From Chitinophagales bacterium 33-2 (GTDB taxonomy: Bacteria > Bacteroidota > Bacteroidia > Chitinophagales > Chitinophagaceae): DNA of 63,304 bases. Of this stretch, positions 42,051-50,826 are shown piece after piece. Under the pieces are notes generated by a model that was not told where the DNA came from, did no database searches, and saw only the letters and a program-made list of their open reading frames with translations. The translations under genes were made by a program, and so were the position numbers. Location: the NCBI GenBank assembly GCA_002050435.1, contig MWYV01000002.1, positions 1-63,304 on the forward strand. The letters are read 5' to 3'. Every line of letters starts with the position of its first letter. The first letter of the stretch is position 1.

Positions 42051-42536
42051 ATGACCGAAAAAGAATATAATGCCTGTGTTGACCTGTATGCAGATAATGT
42101 TTACCGGTTTATTGTAAAGAATCTTCGTCATGAAGAAGATGCACGCGATGTGGTGCAATCGGCATTTGAAAAATTATGGCGTCACCGCGCGGATGTGGAC
42201 CCCGAAAAATCAAAATCTTACCTGTTTACGATAGCCTACAACCAGATGATCGATCATATCAGGAAAGTAAAGCGCATACATTTAAAAGACGAATTCAGCG
42301 AAGATGCACGGGTAAGTCACCATAATTTTAATAATACCAAAGCCATTTTACAGGAAGCACTGACAAAGCTGAATGAAACGCAGCGCTCATTGGTAATGCT
42401 GAAAGATTATGAAGGATATAGTTATGAAGAGATCGGGAAGATCATGAACCTGAGCTCTAGCCAGGTTAAAGTTTACCTCCATCGTGCGCGACTGCAATTA
42501 AAAGAATATATAGTAAAAGTTGAAAATGTTATTTGA
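42051..42536 (+). CDS. ECF-type RNA polymerase sigma factor
   Basis: A 161-aa sigma-70 family member. Region 2 (about 5-70) has VDLYADNVYRFIVKNLRHEE, DARDVVQSAFEKLWRHR and SYLFTIAYNQMIDHIRK. Region 4 (about 100-155) has LNETQRSLVMLKDYEGYSYE and EIGKIMNLSSSQVKVYLHRA. It overlaps by 11 bases the start of a membrane protein that should be its anti-sigma partner, and an outer-membrane protein gene follows, so the operon is sigma, anti-sigma and barrel. It is distinct from the sigma factor at 17988. Confidence 0.9.
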   Translation: MTEKEYNACVDLYADNVYRFIVKNLRHEEDARDVVQSAFEKLWRHRADVDPEKSKSYLFTIAYNQMIDHIRKVKRIHLKDEFSEDARVSHHNFNNTKAILQEALTKLNETQRSLVMLKDYEGYSYEEIGKIMNLSSSQVKVYLHRARLQLKEYIVKVENVI

Positions 42537-43563
42537 ACCCTCACATATAAACCTTGGTAATTACGAAAGCTTCATTATCCTTTATATGGATAATGAACTC
42601 AATCCAGACCAGGTGCAGATGGTTGAAGCATTTTTAGCGCTTCATCCTGACCTGAGAACAGAATTTGACCTGCTGATGGAAACCAAACTGGAAGCAGAAC
42701 CGGCAGCATTTGATAAGTCAGCTCTTTTCTCTTTTAATATGAAAAGCAGCCACGCTGAAGAAGAACTGTTGTTGTTTGTTGATAATGAACTTTCTGCTGA
42801 TAGAAAAAAAATTGTTGAACTCGAACTTCAAGCAAATCCTGTTTACCAGGAGCAATTCCAACTGCTTAAAAAATCAAAACTTGATGCTGCTGAATCGCTT
42901 GCTTATCCTAACAAAAAAGAATTGTATCATCATCAGTCCACGCGCATTCAAATGGCAGTGTGGATGCGTGTTGCAGCCATCCTGATCCTGATGGCCTCCC
43001 TTACTATACTCTTCCTGGCCAACAAGCAGCAAACTACAGTAACCCCGGGTGTGGTGGCCATTGAACCTACAAAGATCATTGAACCCGGTAATGAAGTAAA
43101 AGATCTGGTGCTTCCGGTTTTTGATGAAGAACAAACTGCTGCAGCAAATGACCTGCCTTCCGGTGAATATGAAAAGGCCCAAAGGGAAGAAAAAGAAATG
43201 CCTGTGATAAGGAATGTGTCAGATGATGTGCAACAGGTGGTGCAAAATAACATTCCTGAAACCGAAAGACCTTACCAAACCATTGAAGCACAAAGAACAT
43301 CATCTATTCATTTACCTAAACATAGTTTTAACACGGTTGCTGTAACACCTGCGGTTGCCGAACCGTACAACCAGATAACGGCATCAATACAACCCGCGGT
43401 TATTGTAGAAGATGTGGCAGTTAACAACAAAGACAACAATAAAGGATCACTTAAAGGTTTTTTCAGAAAGGCTACAAGGTTTGTCGAAAAAACTACGGGC
43501 ATCGATCCTACCAATGGCGAAGATGAGTTGTTGATTGGCGTTGTTGCATTGAAATTAAAATAA
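42526..43563 (+). CDS. Probable anti-sigma factor, single-pass membrane protein
   Basis: A 345-aa protein starting at ATG 42526, inside the end of the sigma gene. Two related N-terminal modules (about 15-60, ILYMDNELNPDQVQMVEAFL, and about 75-115, LLLFVDNELSADRKKIVELE) resemble the short zf-HC2-like N-terminal region of Bacteroidota anti-sigma factors but lack its cysteines. A TM helix follows at about 145-165 (VAAILILMASLTILFLANKQ). The long Glu/Pro/Gln/Asn-rich periplasmic part ends KATRFVEKTTGIDPTNGEDE, LLIGVVALKLK. Translational coupling to the ECF sigma gene and the topology support the assignment; direct family similarity is weak. Confidence 0.65.
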   Translation: MLFEPSHINLGNYESFIILYMDNELNPDQVQMVEAFLALHPDLRTEFDLLMETKLEAEPAAFDKSALFSFNMKSSHAEEELLLFVDNELSADRKKIVELELQANPVYQEQFQLLKKSKLDAAESLAYPNKKELYHHQSTRIQMAVWMRVAAILILMASLTILFLANKQQTTVTPGVVAIEPTKIIEPGNEVKDLVLPVFDEEQTAAANDLPSGEYEKAQREEKEMPVIRNVSDDVQQVVQNNIPETERPYQTIEAQRTSSIHLPKHSFNTVAVTPAVAEPYNQITASIQPAVIVEDVAVNNKDNNKGSLKGFFRKATRFVEKTTGIDPTNGEDELLIGVVALKLK

Positions 43564-43582
43564 CCATTCTCAAAAAAATTGT

Positions 43583-44398
43583 ATGAAGAAATTATTACTT
43601 GCATTTGCTGCAACCGGGCTTAGTTTGCTCTCATTTGCCCAAACCGATTCCATCCCTGCTAAAACAAATGATACCATTCGTGTGGGTGGTATGATCATTA
43701 TAAAAAAAGGAGATGGCAATAAATCCACCGAAGTGGAAATTTTTAACAGGAAGAAAAACAAACCTTCCAACCTCGTAACCAACTGGTGGATCTTTGACCT
43801 GGGTTTTGCCAATTTAATTGACAACACAAATTATTCATCTCCTGAAGCACAGGCCTTTGCTCCCGGATTGAATAAAGATCAAATGGACCTTAAAGGGAAA
43901 TCCATTAATGTGAACATCTGGATCTTCATGCAAAGAATGAACCTTATCAAACAAGCAGTGAACCTTAAGTATGGCCTGGGGCTGGAACTGAACAACTACC
44001 ATTTTGATGATGAACGCATCCGGTTACAAAAAAATCCAACCCAGATCCTGTTGGATCCGGAACTGGTGAGCGCAAAGAAAAACAAACTGGCCGCAGATTA
44101 TATAACTGTCCCGATGATGCTGAATTTTAACTTCAGCCCCGGAAGGAGGAATGGATTTGGTTTTAGTGGGGGTATCAGCGCAGGCTACCTGTACTCGGCG
44201 CGCCAGAAAATAAAAGACGATGGTAAAAAAACCAAGTTAAAAGACGATTTCGATTTACAACGCTGGAAGCTTTCCTATATAGGGGAACTCAACCTTGGGC
44301 CCGTAAAATTATATGGATCTTATGCCATGAAATCTATGTGGAGAAAGGGTTTGGATCAAACGCCCTATAACGTAGGTATTCGTTTTAGCAGCTGGTAA
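43583..44398 (+). CDS. Outer-membrane beta-barrel protein
   Basis: A 271-aa exported protein (signal MKKLLLAFAATGLSLLSFAQ) with a short periplasmic leader and a beta-barrel part: NWWIFDLGFANLIDN, NLKYGLGLELNNYHFDDERI, YITVPMMLNFNFSPG, GFGFSGGISAGYLYSARQK, and the final strands GPVKLYGSYAMKSMWRKGL and YNVGIRFSSW, which end in an aromatic residue. It resembles PorT/opacity-type outer-membrane beta-barrel proteins common in this phylum. It is the last gene of the sigma/anti-sigma run, 20 bp downstream, and is followed by a terminator. Function unknown; the sigma system may control envelope assembly. Confidence 0.75.
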   Translation: MKKLLLAFAATGLSLLSFAQTDSIPAKTNDTIRVGGMIIIKKGDGNKSTEVEIFNRKKNKPSNLVTNWWIFDLGFANLIDNTNYSSPEAQAFAPGLNKDQMDLKGKSINVNIWIFMQRMNLIKQAVNLKYGLGLELNNYHFDDERIRLQKNPTQILLDPELVSAKKNKLAADYITVPMMLNFNFSPGRRNGFGFSGGISAGYLYSARQKIKDDGKKTKLKDDFDLQRWKLSYIGELNLGPVKLYGSYAMKSMWRKGLDQTPYNVGIRFSSW

Positions 44399-44417
44399 AC
44401 TACTTTATATAATTACG

Positions 44418-44452
44418 AAAATCCCTTTGTTTAAATCAAAGGGATTTTTTTA
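44418..44452 (+). terminator. Terminator after the sigma/anti-sigma/barrel operon
   Basis: AAAATCCCTTTG (44418-44429) pairs with CAAAGGGATTTT (44437-44448) around a seven-base loop and is followed by T-rich sequence. It lies 20 bases beyond the stop at 44398. Confidence 0.87.
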
Positions 44453-44537
44453 TTTTGGGATGTTAAATAGTTATCCAGACAGAAAATAAAATTTAATTTG
44501 CCAACGTTAATCCAGTGATCACCTGCTAATCAACAAT

Positions 44538-45116
44538 ATGAAAACCACCTTTATCCTTTCATGCTTTTTTGTTGGAGGCAGCTTTTTCTTAAACGAAAGC
44601 TCTAAATCAACCAATTTTAATATTCCGGAATTTAAATCCAGTACTGCCAGGCGATCAGCGTCTGCCGCACCGGTTGGTGCCATTTCAATTGTTATTGATA
44701 AATCAGATTATGAACTGAATGTTTTTGATTCCAAAGGATGGTATGCTACTTACCCTGTTGTTTTTGGAAATAACAGTCTCTCTGATAAAAAAATGGAAGG
44801 CGATAAAAATACACCAGAAGGAACTTTTCGCATTATGAATAAACGCGTGCATGATAAATGGACCCGTTTCATAGGCATTGATTATCCTACCCAGGAAAGT
44901 TTAAGCAAATTCCAGGAAAGAAAGCGCAGGGGCGAAATACCCTCGCATGCAAAACCGGGGGCCGGTATTGGCATTCACGGAGTTTATAAAAATGATGATT
45001 TCATGATCGACCGTTACAAGAACTGGACAAACGGTTGTATTGCGCTTAAAAACAGGGATGTGGAAGAGATATACAAATATGTCCCAGTTGGCACTCCTGT
45101 GACCATTAGAAAGTAA
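44538..45116 (+). CDS. L,D-transpeptidase (YkuD family)
   Basis: A 192-aa exported enzyme (N-terminal signal-like stretch TTFILSCFFVGGSFFLN). The YkuD catalytic domain spans about 50-190: AISIVIDKSDYELNVF, WYATYPVVFGNN, GDKNTPEGTFRI, GIGIHGVYKN with the His, and YKNWTNGCIALKNRDVEEIY with the catalytic Cys in NGC. It forms or remodels 3-3 peptidoglycan cross-links or anchors proteins. The stop codon TAA (45114-45116) abuts, with no spacer, the TCA complement of the convergent hydrolase's stop. Confidence 0.87.
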   Translation: MKTTFILSCFFVGGSFFLNESSKSTNFNIPEFKSSTARRSASAAPVGAISIVIDKSDYELNVFDSKGWYATYPVVFGNNSLSDKKMEGDKNTPEGTFRIMNKRVHDKWTRFIGIDYPTQESLSKFQERKRRGEIPSHAKPGAGIGIHGVYKNDDFMIDRYKNWTNGCIALKNRDVEEIYKYVPVGTPVTIRK

Positions 45117-46061
45117 TCACAAGCCGTCGGCAAAAGCCCTTACATTTTTTTCCCATTCCACTGCATGTGTAAGTAAATAAGAGTGGTGATCGGCACCTGA
45201 ATAAATTGCCAGTCTTTTGCGCTGATCCGGAATATTTTTAAAAATTTCCTGGGTTTCCGATTCCTTCACGAGATGATCGCGGTCGCCGGATTGTACCAGC
45301 ACTGGTAGTCTTATCGACCTGGCATATTCCGCTATGTTATGGTTAAAACCATTATACCCCTGCTGTACGCCCACCCACATTGTAACCAGGAATGCAAATG
45401 GCTGTGAGGGAAAACCAAGGGTGCCTGCCCTTGCACTGAAATGATCCTGTAAAGATCCAAAGGAGCAATCTGCAATTACACCTGTTGCCTTTACACCTTC
45501 GGAAGCGGCCTTCAATACAACTGCTCCTCCCATCGATGCTCCATAGAGCAGGTTTTTTGTGTTCCCTCTTTTTGCCGACCAGTCCAGGGCAAGTTCCACT
45601 TCTTCTGTTTCATTAACTCCATAAGAAGTGCTATTGCCGCCACTGTTTCCATGTCCCCTGAAATCCACCAGCAAAATATTGTAACCCCATTCTGCAAATT
45701 TCGCCGACTCGTGTTTAAAATAATCCTTCCTGGATGTAACTCCGTGAAACAACAAAACACATTGCTTTACAGAATCACTTCCCTTATACCATCCTTCCAG
45801 AACAATTCCCTCAGCCGTTTTTAGTTCAACCTTCTCATATCCATTCCAAATGGGAGGTGAGGGATCTTTATAGATTACATTGCCTGAAAACAATTTCCAG
45901 GTTTTGGAAAAAACATCCGCTCTTGCATAAGAAGTTTTTGGTTGCGATTGAAAATGGGTAAACTTATAGGCATATAAAAAAGCTGAGGCATTGACCAGCA
46001 ATAATTGCAAAAAAAGGAACCACAAGACCAGTTTTCCTATCCGTTTTTTTTGATTAGTCAT
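45117..46061 (-). CDS. Alpha/beta hydrolase, membrane-anchored
   Basis: A 314-aa hydrolase with an N-terminal TM anchor (LVLWFLFLQLLLVNASAFLY). Serine-hydrolase landmarks: oxyanion strand CVLLFHGVTSRKDYFKHES, LLVDFRGHGNSGG, nucleophile elbow LLYGASMGGAVVL (GASMG), the acid in SGDRDHLVKESE, and the catalytic His in YSGADHHSYLL. The start at 46061 is favoured because an exact -7 promoter element lies 10 bases in front; the 44-codon upstream extension would have to cross that promoter. The substrate is unknown. It converges with the L,D-transpeptidase gene. Confidence 0.8.
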   Translation of the reverse strand: MTNQKKRIGKLVLWFLFLQLLLVNASAFLYAYKFTHFQSQPKTSYARADVFSKTWKLFSGNVIYKDPSPPIWNGYEKVELKTAEGIVLEGWYKGSDSVKQCVLLFHGVTSRKDYFKHESAKFAEWGYNILLVDFRGHGNSGGNSTSYGVNETEEVELALDWSAKRGNTKNLLYGASMGGAVVLKAASEGVKATGVIADCSFGSLQDHFSARAGTLGFPSQPFAFLVTMWVGVQQGYNGFNHNIAEYARSIRLPVLVQSGDRDHLVKESETQEIFKNIPDQRKRLAIYSGADHHSYLLTHAVEWEKNVRAFADGL

Positions 46062-46071
46062 TTGAACCCGG

Positions 46072-46102
46072 CAAATGTAACAGAATGTTCTTTTAGGAGC
46101 AA
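46072..46102 (-). promoter_or_regulatory. Promoter of the hydrolase gene
   Basis: On the minus strand TTG (46102-46100), a 20-base spacer and TACATTTG (46079-46072) match the Bacteroidota -33/-7 consensus TTG...TAnnTTTG. The ATG follows 10 bases later, predicting a leader of about five bases. Confidence 0.55.
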
Positions 46103-46282
46103 CGAGGATGGCCCTGAACTTTTGAAGTTTTGAAAAGTTAATTTTTTTAATGCCGGAATAGGGGTTGGCAGGAAAAATGAATAGATGTAGCAACGGAAAA
46201 TCAAAAATATTGCCTTCTGTTATTGTTTTTCAGGGAATAATCATAAAATAATTCAACGGCACAGCCTAATTATAAAATTCTA

Positions 46283-46314
46283 TTTGCTCCTTGAATGACC
46301 AGTATTTAAATTTG
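46283..46314 (+). promoter_or_regulatory. Promoter of the SulP/carbonic anhydrase operon
   Basis: TTTG (46283-46286), 20-base spacer and TAAATTTG (46307-46314) are an exact match to the Bacteroidota vegetative promoter. The ATG at 46322 follows after seven bases, which makes the transcript nearly leaderless if that start is right. Confidence 0.6.
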
Positions 46315-46321
46315 CGCACTC

Positions 46322-46669
46322 ATGACCAACAGGAACCACATATACAGTATTGGAGAAAAGATCTCCTGTTTGTTCATGGTCTTTGCGTTGATATGGTTAA
46401 CTGTAAGTCTTCCTTTTGTAAACCTGAGCCAACAGGTGTCGCAGGAAATTATGGCAGATTCGGAATCTGAACGTTCAGGTTCGAATGGACTGGCCAATAC
46501 AATTGAAGAAAAAACAGAAACCGGTTCCAATTCCCTTTCAGAATACCTTCATGACCATTCTTTGCATGCAGTTAAAGTGCCAGCGCTGGTCAATAGTTAT
46601 AAAGTGCATCCCAACGCGCTTTATTCAGCATTCCATCCCGAAATGGTGCTACCTCCTCCCGAAGCCTGA
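46322..46669 (+). CDS. Small membrane protein preceding a SulP transporter
   Basis: A 115-aa protein. One hydrophobic helix near the N-terminus (IGEKISCLFMVFALIWLTVS), then a Ser/Glu-rich stretch (QEIMADSESERSGSNG) and the C-terminal part HDHSLHAVKVPALVNSYK, ending HPEMVLPPPEA. I do not recognise a domain. It is transcribed from a good promoter and is followed by the SulP gene after 70 bp, so it may be an accessory factor of inorganic-carbon uptake. A start at 46376 (the Met of MVFALIWL) would also leave the helix intact and give a normal leader. Confidence 0.55.
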   Translation: MTNRNHIYSIGEKISCLFMVFALIWLTVSLPFVNLSQQVSQEIMADSESERSGSNGLANTIEEKTETGSNSLSEYLHDHSLHAVKVPALVNSYKVHPNALYSAFHPEMVLPPPEA

Positions 46670-46739
46670 TCCTTTTTTCCGGGAGCTAAATTTTCTTTTC
46701 CTCAATTGAATTATTGTAGGTAGTCATCAAAAATGTTGT

Positions 46740-48359
46740 ATGAAGCGTAATGAACTTAGTTTAAAAACGATTGGATCAGATTTTCCTGCCTCTGTTGTAG
46801 TATTTCTTGTTGCCCTTCCATTATGTCTGGGAATTGCCCTGGCATCAGACGCACCCCTTTTCAGCGGGTTGATTGCAGGTATTGTAGGTGGTTTAATTGT
46901 GGGTTTTTTGAGCGGATCTCATTTAAGTGTGAGTGGTCCCGCAGCCGGACTTACAGCAATTGTTGCTGCCGGCATTTTGAAACTGCCTTCCTTCGAAACC
47001 TTCTTAATGGCCGTTTTTATATGCGGGCTGGTACAAATTATCCTTGGATTTATTAAGGCTGGTATCCTGGGCGACTATGTTCCAAATGGCGTGATCAAAG
47101 GCATGCTGGCTGCCATTGGCCTGATCCTGATCCTGAACCAGGTACCGCATCTGTTGGGCGATACCAGCCAGTCCAATCTTGATGAAAGTGTTAGGCAGGG
47201 TACAGATTCAGGTGGTTTGTTTTCTAATTTCTTCTACTCTTTTTCCAAAATTAATCATGTAGCGTTGATCATTGGTGGCACCTGCCTCCTGTTTTATTTC
47301 GCATGGGAAGCATTTACCGCTAAACGAAAAGGTTTTATAATACTATTGCCGGCTCCGCTTTTAGTGGTTTTTCTTGGGGTGGGACTTAACATTCTTTTCA
47401 ATTCAGGTGGCCTGCATGGCAACCATCTTGTTTCCATTCCTCAGGCATCTTCGGCAAGTGAATTCTTTTCTTTTTTTACATTCCCAAATTTCAGCGCATT
47501 TGCCAACAGTGAAGTGTGGATTCTCGGAATCACGCTTGCTTTGGTGGCTAGTCTGGAAACGCTGTTAAGCGTTGAAGCGGTTGATGACCTGGATCCTTAC
47601 CAGCGGGTGACGGATAAAGAAAGGGAATTAAAAGCGCAGGGCATTGGAAACATGATTTGCGGATTGATTGGTGGTTTACCTATTACATCTGTAATCGTGA
47701 GATCATCTGCAAATGTGAACTCCGGTGCGAAATCAAAAATGTCAACAGTATTTCATGGAATACTGATCCTTGTTTGCATTGCTTTTATTCCCGGTTTGCT
47801 CAATCTCATTCCTAAATGCGCATTGGCTGCCATTTTGATCTATACTGGTTATAAACTTTCGAAGCCGGCACTGTATAAAGAATATTTTAAAAGAGGATGG
47901 AATCAGTTCATTCCGTTTGCCGTTACCATTGGTGCTATTCTGATCACCGACCTGCTCGTGGGTGTACTGCTGGGAATTGCAGTAGGTATGTTTTTCATTG
48001 TGCGCACGAATTTCAAATCTGCCTTATTCGTTACCCAACATGACAACAAATTTCTTTTTCGATTGAAAAAGGATGTTTCATTTTTAAACAAACCAATCAT
48101 AAAAAATAAACTGGAAGCTGTTCCGGAAAATTCCTTTGTAATCATTGATACCTGTAATGCAGGATTTATTGACAGGGATGTCATCGAAGTGATAGAAGAC
48201 TTTATCATTCATGCGCCGCTGAAAAAAATACAAGTGGAAATGAAACAGCATAAAGATCATGGCTTCAACCAGAAGCTTATGAATGATATCAATATGCAAC
48301 CCGATTATATCAGAACACATGATAAGAAGCTTAAGAAACTTGAAATAGAAAATGTTTAA
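46740..48359 (+). CDS. SulP-family anion transporter
   Basis: A 539-aa inner-membrane transporter (SLC26/SulP) with 12-14 helices: FPASVVVFLVALPLCLGIAL at the start, LSVSGPAAGLTAIVAAGI and GMLAAIGLILILNQVPHLLG. The conserved ITSVIVRSSANVNSGAKSKM stretch and LTDLLVGVLLGIAVGMF follow. A degenerate STAS-like tail (FVIIDTCNAGFIDRDVIEVI) ends the protein. Several SulP members are Na+-dependent bicarbonate transporters. The direct linkage to a beta-carbonic anhydrase gene (16 bp) points to bicarbonate uptake, with sulfate as the alternative. Confidence 0.88.
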   Translation: MKRNELSLKTIGSDFPASVVVFLVALPLCLGIALASDAPLFSGLIAGIVGGLIVGFLSGSHLSVSGPAAGLTAIVAAGILKLPSFETFLMAVFICGLVQIILGFIKAGILGDYVPNGVIKGMLAAIGLILILNQVPHLLGDTSQSNLDESVRQGTDSGGLFSNFFYSFSKINHVALIIGGTCLLFYFAWEAFTAKRKGFIILLPAPLLVVFLGVGLNILFNSGGLHGNHLVSIPQASSASEFFSFFTFPNFSAFANSEVWILGITLALVASLETLLSVEAVDDLDPYQRVTDKERELKAQGIGNMICGLIGGLPITSVIVRSSANVNSGAKSKMSTVFHGILILVCIAFIPGLLNLIPKCALAAILIYTGYKLSKPALYKEYFKRGWNQFIPFAVTIGAILITDLLVGVLLGIAVGMFFIVRTNFKSALFVTQHDNKFLFRLKKDVSFLNKPIIKNKLEAVPENSFVIIDTCNAGFIDRDVIEVIEDFIIHAPLKKIQVEMKQHKDHGFNQKLMNDINMQPDYIRTHDKKLKKLEIENV

Positions 48360-48375
48360 CCTTTAAATTGATCTC

Positions 48376-49008
48376 ATGAAATCGTACGAAAAATTGTTAC
48401 TGGAAAATAAGGCCTGGGCGAAAGAAAAAGTTTCGGAAGATCCTAAATACTTTTCTAAAATGGCAAAGATCCAGACGCCTGAATTTTTATGGATTGGGTG
48501 CAGCGACAGCCGCGTGCCTGCAAATGAAATTACAGGTACTAAGCCGGGAGAGATATTTGTTCACCGCAATGTGGCCAACATGGTGGTTCATACGGATCTG
48601 AATTTGCTTACGGTTCTGGATTATGCGGTGAATCATTTAAAGGTGAAGCATGTGATTGTATGCGGTCATTATGGTTGCGGAGGTGTTAAAGCCGCCCTCA
48701 CCAATCAAAACTTAGGCATCATTAATAAATGGCTGAGAAACATCAAGGATGTATATCGTATCCACAAAGCAGAACTGGACGGTATCACGGACGAGGAAGC
48801 AAAAACCGACAGGCTGGTGGAATTAAATGTTCAGGAACAGGTGCACGACCTGGCCAAAACTTCGATCATTCAAAAAACCTGGAAACATGAAAAGCGACCC
48901 GATCTTCATGGCTGGGTTTATGATATTAAGGATGGTTTGATCAAGCCCGTTTGCGAAATGAATTATAAAACCAAACTGGATCCCATATATGGATTCAATG
49001 ATCTGTAA
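48376..49008 (+). CDS. Beta-class carbonic anhydrase (Can-like)
   Basis: A 210-aa cytoplasmic enzyme without signal peptide. The zinc and catalytic residues are present: [10 protein letters not shown] (Cys42, Asp44, Arg46), [16 protein letters not shown] (His98, Cys101), plus the conserved [17 protein letters not shown]. It is full length for the Can/CynT type. It lies 16 bp after the SulP gene and ends in a terminator; together they would import bicarbonate and interconvert it with CO2 for carboxylating enzymes. Confidence 0.93.
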   Translation: MKSYEKLLLENKAWAKEKVSEDPKYFSKMAKIQTPEFLWIGCSDSRVPANEITGTKPGEIFVHRNVANMVVHTDLNLLTVLDYAVNHLKVKHVIVCGHYGCGGVKAALTNQNLGIINKWLRNIKDVYRIHKAELDGITDEEAKTDRLVELNVQEQVHDLAKTSIIQKTWKHEKRPDLHGWVYDIKDGLIKPVCEMNYKTKLDPIYGFNDL

Positions 49009-49014
49009 ATGAAA

Positions 49015-49041
49015 AGTCCCGGCGAGCCGGGTCTTTTTTTA
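49015..49041 (+). terminator. Terminator after carbonic anhydrase
   Basis: CCCGG (49018-49022) and CCGGG (49027-49031) form a GC-rich stem followed by TCTTTTTTT. It ends the SulP/carbonic anhydrase transcript seven bases after the stop and lies directly against the stop of the convergent SulP-STAS gene. Confidence 0.85.
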
Positions 49042-50682
49042 TGAAACAGTTGCTGCCAGTTTAATTGTGATGTGCTTCATCGCATCATCAAATCTTTTAT
49101 ACAAGCTGTCTTCCTCTACCAGATCAGGAACAAGATTGATACGCCTGAGCATACTTTCTATTTGGTCATTTACGCCAATAAGGATCACTTCAATGTTTCT
49201 TCTTTCCATGGAAAGGATCACCTCCTCCAGTGCATACAATCCTGTCTGGTCAATGAAAGGCACTTTTTCCAGGCGGATCACGAGAAATTTAACATCGGGA
49301 AATTTTTCTGCCATGCGCTGAAAACCCGAAGCAAAGCCAAAGAAAAGGGGGCCGTCAAGTTCCTTGATGATTACTTTTCCCTGCATGGCAATCGGAAGCT
49401 GCATGGAAAAACTATCCTGGTGCTGTGCTTCATGAATATCGATCACCCGCGTTTTTTCTTCCACCAGGTCGCTCATTTTTTTCATAAAGAAAAAAGCAGC
49501 CATCACCATACCTATACCAACAGCAGTCAAAAGATCAAGGAAAACAGTTACAAGTAAAACAATGATCATAATAGCAGCATCTGCACGTGGAACTTTTGCA
49601 ATGTGCCTGATGCCTTTATAATCCAGAATGCCCAAACCCACTGTAATCAAAACACCCGCAAGAACGGAAATGGGAATGAGCGATGCGTATTGTCCTACTG
49701 CAAGCAAAATAATCGCCAGCGTAATCGAATGGATCACACCGGATATTCTTGTGGAACCGCCGGACCTGATATTTACCAGCGTACGCATAGTGGCACCAGC
49801 TCCAGGGAGTCCGCCAAACAAACCGGCAACTGCATTTCCAATACCCTGGCCGATCAACTCCTTGTTGCTGTCATGCTTTGTTTTGGTAACGTTATCTGCT
49901 ACAACAGAAGTAAGCAGTGAATCGATGCTTCCCAACGCAGCTAAAGTGGCACCTGCCAGAATTACTTTTGTAATCAGCTCTGCGGATATGGTCAGCATTT
50001 CATCTCCCCTGAATGGAGGAATACCTGTAGGGATAGATCCTATAATAGGAACATCAGATTTCAGGAAAACCGAAAGAATGGTTACCAGGATCAGGGCAGC
50101 CAGCGTACCTGGAATTGCTTTCGTAATCTTTGGAAAAATATAGATGACAGCAATGGTCAGGGCGGCATAAAACAAAGCCCACAGATTTATGTTACCGAGT
50201 GCAGGTCCGATCTGTTTCACCACTTCAATTGTGCTCGATGGTGCGGGTTGACCAATGGCAGGAAACAATTGCAGGAGAATAATGATCACACCAATACCAC
50301 TCATAAATCCGGAGATCACCGGGTAAGGAATAAATTTAATAAGGGTCCCGATTTTCATAAGTCCCATCAGGATCTGAAACACACCAGCAATTACAAAACA
50401 GGCTACAATTGCTCCCAGTGCTGTTTGCAGGTCGCCAACCGTTGCAATGAATCCCGCAATGGTGGCTGCACTTACTACAGTCATTGGACCCGTAGGCCCG
50501 CTGATCTGCGTTTTTGTTCCGCCAAATACTGCAGCGAAAAAACCAAGTAATATGGCGCCGTACAAGCCTGCTTCTGCACCTAAACCCGACTGGATTCCAA
50601 AAGCCAGTGCCAGGGGCAGCGCCACAATACCAGCTGTTAAACCACCAAAAAAATCTCCCTTTACCGAACTGGTTTTCATCAT
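49039..50682 (-). CDS. SulP-family anion transporter with STAS domain
   Basis: A 547-aa transporter. Membrane part: FFGGLTAGIVALPLALAFGI, GGTKTQISGPTGPMTVVSAA, FIPYPVISGFMSGIGVIIIL, and the conserved GNAVAGLFGGLPGAGATMRT. The STAS domain is at about 430-530 (IIKELDGPLFFGFASGFQRM, KVPFIDQTGLYALEEVILSM). This is the standard bacterial SulP architecture. It is convergent with the other SulP and only about 40% alike by eye, so they are not recent duplicates. Sulfate, bicarbonate or another oxyanion is possible. Confidence 0.9.
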   Translation of the reverse strand: MMKTSSVKGDFFGGLTAGIVALPLALAFGIQSGLGAEAGLYGAILLGFFAAVFGGTKTQISGPTGPMTVVSAATIAGFIATVGDLQTALGAIVACFVIAGVFQILMGLMKIGTLIKFIPYPVISGFMSGIGVIIILLQLFPAIGQPAPSSTIEVVKQIGPALGNINLWALFYAALTIAVIYIFPKITKAIPGTLAALILVTILSVFLKSDVPIIGSIPTGIPPFRGDEMLTISAELITKVILAGATLAALGSIDSLLTSVVADNVTKTKHDSNKELIGQGIGNAVAGLFGGLPGAGATMRTLVNIRSGGSTRISGVIHSITLAIILLAVGQYASLIPISVLAGVLITVGLGILDYKGIRHIAKVPRADAAIMIIVLLVTVFLDLLTAVGIGMVMAAFFFMKKMSDLVEEKTRVIDIHEAQHQDSFSMQLPIAMQGKVIIKELDGPLFFGFASGFQRMAEKFPDVKFLVIRLEKVPFIDQTGLYALEEVILSMERRNIEVILIGVNDQIESMLRRINLVPDLVEEDSLYKRFDDAMKHITIKLAATVS

Positions 50683-50826
50683 GATATACGTTTAAGAATT
50701 TGACAAATTAAGTGCCTTTTAATTAACAACCCTCAAAATTTTGCTTTGTTTTTAATGCTCCTGCCAACTTCATCGGCAGCAGGAACTGAACGAAAATAGT
50801 AAAATCTCAAATCGTAATTTAGCACC

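Noticed and set aside
46064-46193. Longer N-terminus for the alpha/beta hydrolase
   Set aside because: The upstream codons contain an exact -33/-7 promoter on the same strand and no signal or domain features.
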